A stretch of DNA of 64,000 nt from NCBI RefSeq assembly GCF_002897295.1, contig NZ_BEXF01000004.1, positions 186,001 through 250,000 on the forward strand, written 5' to 3'. This DNA comes from Brevibacillus reuszeri. Its GTDB lineage: Bacteria > Bacillota > Bacilli > Brevibacillales > Brevibacillaceae. A program made the position numbers and the translations under genes. Positions 63,515 through 64,000 of this stretch are shown here, piece by piece. Below the pieces are notes generated by a model. The model was not told where the DNA came from and ran no database searches. It was given only the letters and a program-made list of their open reading frames with translations. Numbering within the stretch: the first letter of the stretch is position 1; every line of letters begins with the position of its first letter.

Positions 63515-64000
63515 ATGAGGGGAAAAATTATGATGGCGCTGATGCTCTCGACCTTCCTGGCCGCTATGGAAGGAACAATCGTGAGTACGGCTGTGCCACG
63601 CATTACGAGTGATTTACTGGGATTTGAGCAAGTAAGCTGGGTGTATGCGATTTACATGCTGGCTACTGCAGTATCTGCTCCGATCTACGGAAAGCTGGCT
63701 GATTTGTTCGGTCGCAAAAATGTTTTTTTGGCGGGGATTGGAATCTTTCTGGTAGGATCTACCCTCTGTGGTGTAGCGATGTCCATGGAGCAGCTGATTG
63801 TGTACCGGGCCATTCAGGGACTCGGTGCAGGGGCAGTAATGCCGATTACGATGACGATTATCGGCGATTTGTATACGGAGCAAACAGCAAGAGCGAAAGC
63901 CCAAGGATGGATTAGCGCGGTTTGGGGGCTTTCAGGGGTTGCAGGTCCATTGGTCGGAGGATTTCTGGTCGATACGCTGACCTGGCGCTATATTTTCCTT
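63515..64000 (+). CDS. MFS drug-type exporter, N-terminal part (runs off window)
   Basis: 162 residues to the window end. MALMLSTFLAAMEGTIVSTA and AVPRITSDL, WVYAIYMLATAV, the motif-A GKLADLFGRKNVF, YRAIQGLGAGAVMP and WGLSGVAGPLVGGFL (motif C, antiporter) place it in the DHA2 14-helix drug/proton antiporter group. GAGAGGAGAG precedes ATG 63515. Substrate cannot be told. Confidence 0.9.
   Translation, partial: MRGKIMMALMLSTFLAAMEGTIVSTAVPRITSDLLGFEQVSWVYAIYMLATAVSAPIYGKLADLFGRKNVFLAGIGIFLVGSTLCGVAMSMEQLIVYRAIQGLGAGAVMPITMTIIGDLYTEQTARAKAQGWISAVWGLSGVAGPLVGGFLVDTLTWRYIFL

Noticed and set aside
1..64000. tRNA, rRNA, CRISPR array, prophage or intact insertion sequence
   Set aside because: I looked for clover-leaf-like stretches, regular repeat-spacer arrays, transposase and phage genes, and saw none; a tRNA or Rfam scan would settle it.

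Overview
The window looks like chromosomal DNA from a low/mid-GC Gram-positive spore-former, most likely Brevibacillus. This is an inference from strong AGGAGG-type ribosome binding sites, many lipobox lipoproteins, LytR-CpsA-Psr and YesM/YesN-type proteins, and the mixed Bacillus/Paenibacillus-like gene content. I saw no rRNA, tRNA, prophage, intact insertion sequence or CRISPR array.

Layout. 1-2.1 kb: a class III aminotransferase divergent from a GltP-type symporter, with overlapping promoters built on a perfect palindrome. 2.7-5.6 kb: long-hairpin interspersed repeats, an erythromycin-esterase-like lipoprotein bracketed by two halves of such a repeat, and a broken DJ-1/PfpI gene. 5.7-9.9 kb: a Gfo/Idh/MocA oxidoreductase, a C39-like protein, an LCP protein and an alpha/beta hydrolase. 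10-14.5 kb: LysR regulator, M19 dipeptidase, DmpA-type aminopeptidase and beta-lactamase-fold hydrolase, which form a D-/unusual-peptide processing set. 14.5-15.4 kb: class I fructose-bisphosphate aldolase. 15.6-22.1 kb: OmpR-type two-component pair, then an envelope O-acylation operon (SGNH lipoprotein, MBOAT, DHHW protein, DUF4358 lipoprotein). 22.2-25.4 kb: a sugar-type ABC importer without its own ATPase.

26-61 kb holds the most interesting content. It contains a compact YesM/YesN-like two-component system co-linear with an SSS symporter and an EamA exporter; one Opp/Dpp-type permease-ATPase operon without its own binding protein; four paralogous family-5 binding lipoproteins; five paralogous cytosine-deaminase-like amidohydrolases; a divergent chlorohydrolase-like amidohydrolase lacking the usual HxH; and an NCS2 nucleobase-type permease. 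Seven promoters in this region carry the same architecture: a 16-bp motif (GTAAAGAT-NN-TGcAAA) repeated at exactly 21 bp, with a -10 box 36 bp (one case 35) after the start of the second repeat. Tandem 21-bp direct repeats reaching the -35 position are what an AraC-family activator uses, and the only AraC-type regulator in the window is the response regulator at 28295-28999. My proposal is an unrecognised regulon for uptake and hydrolytic deamination of N-heterocyclic (nucleobase-, pterin- or triazine-like) compounds, with interchangeable binding proteins feeding one permease.

The remainder (43-51.9 kb, 53.7-54.3 kb and 62.7-64 kb) contains a chemoreceptor, an SDR, a second LysR with its quinone-oxidoreductase target, a MocR regulator whose PLP lysine is arginine, a HisC-like and an IlvE aminotransferase, a GNAT acetyltransferase, a NUDIX hydrolase and the start of an MFS exporter. 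Most open frames opposite these genes are shadows and are omitted.
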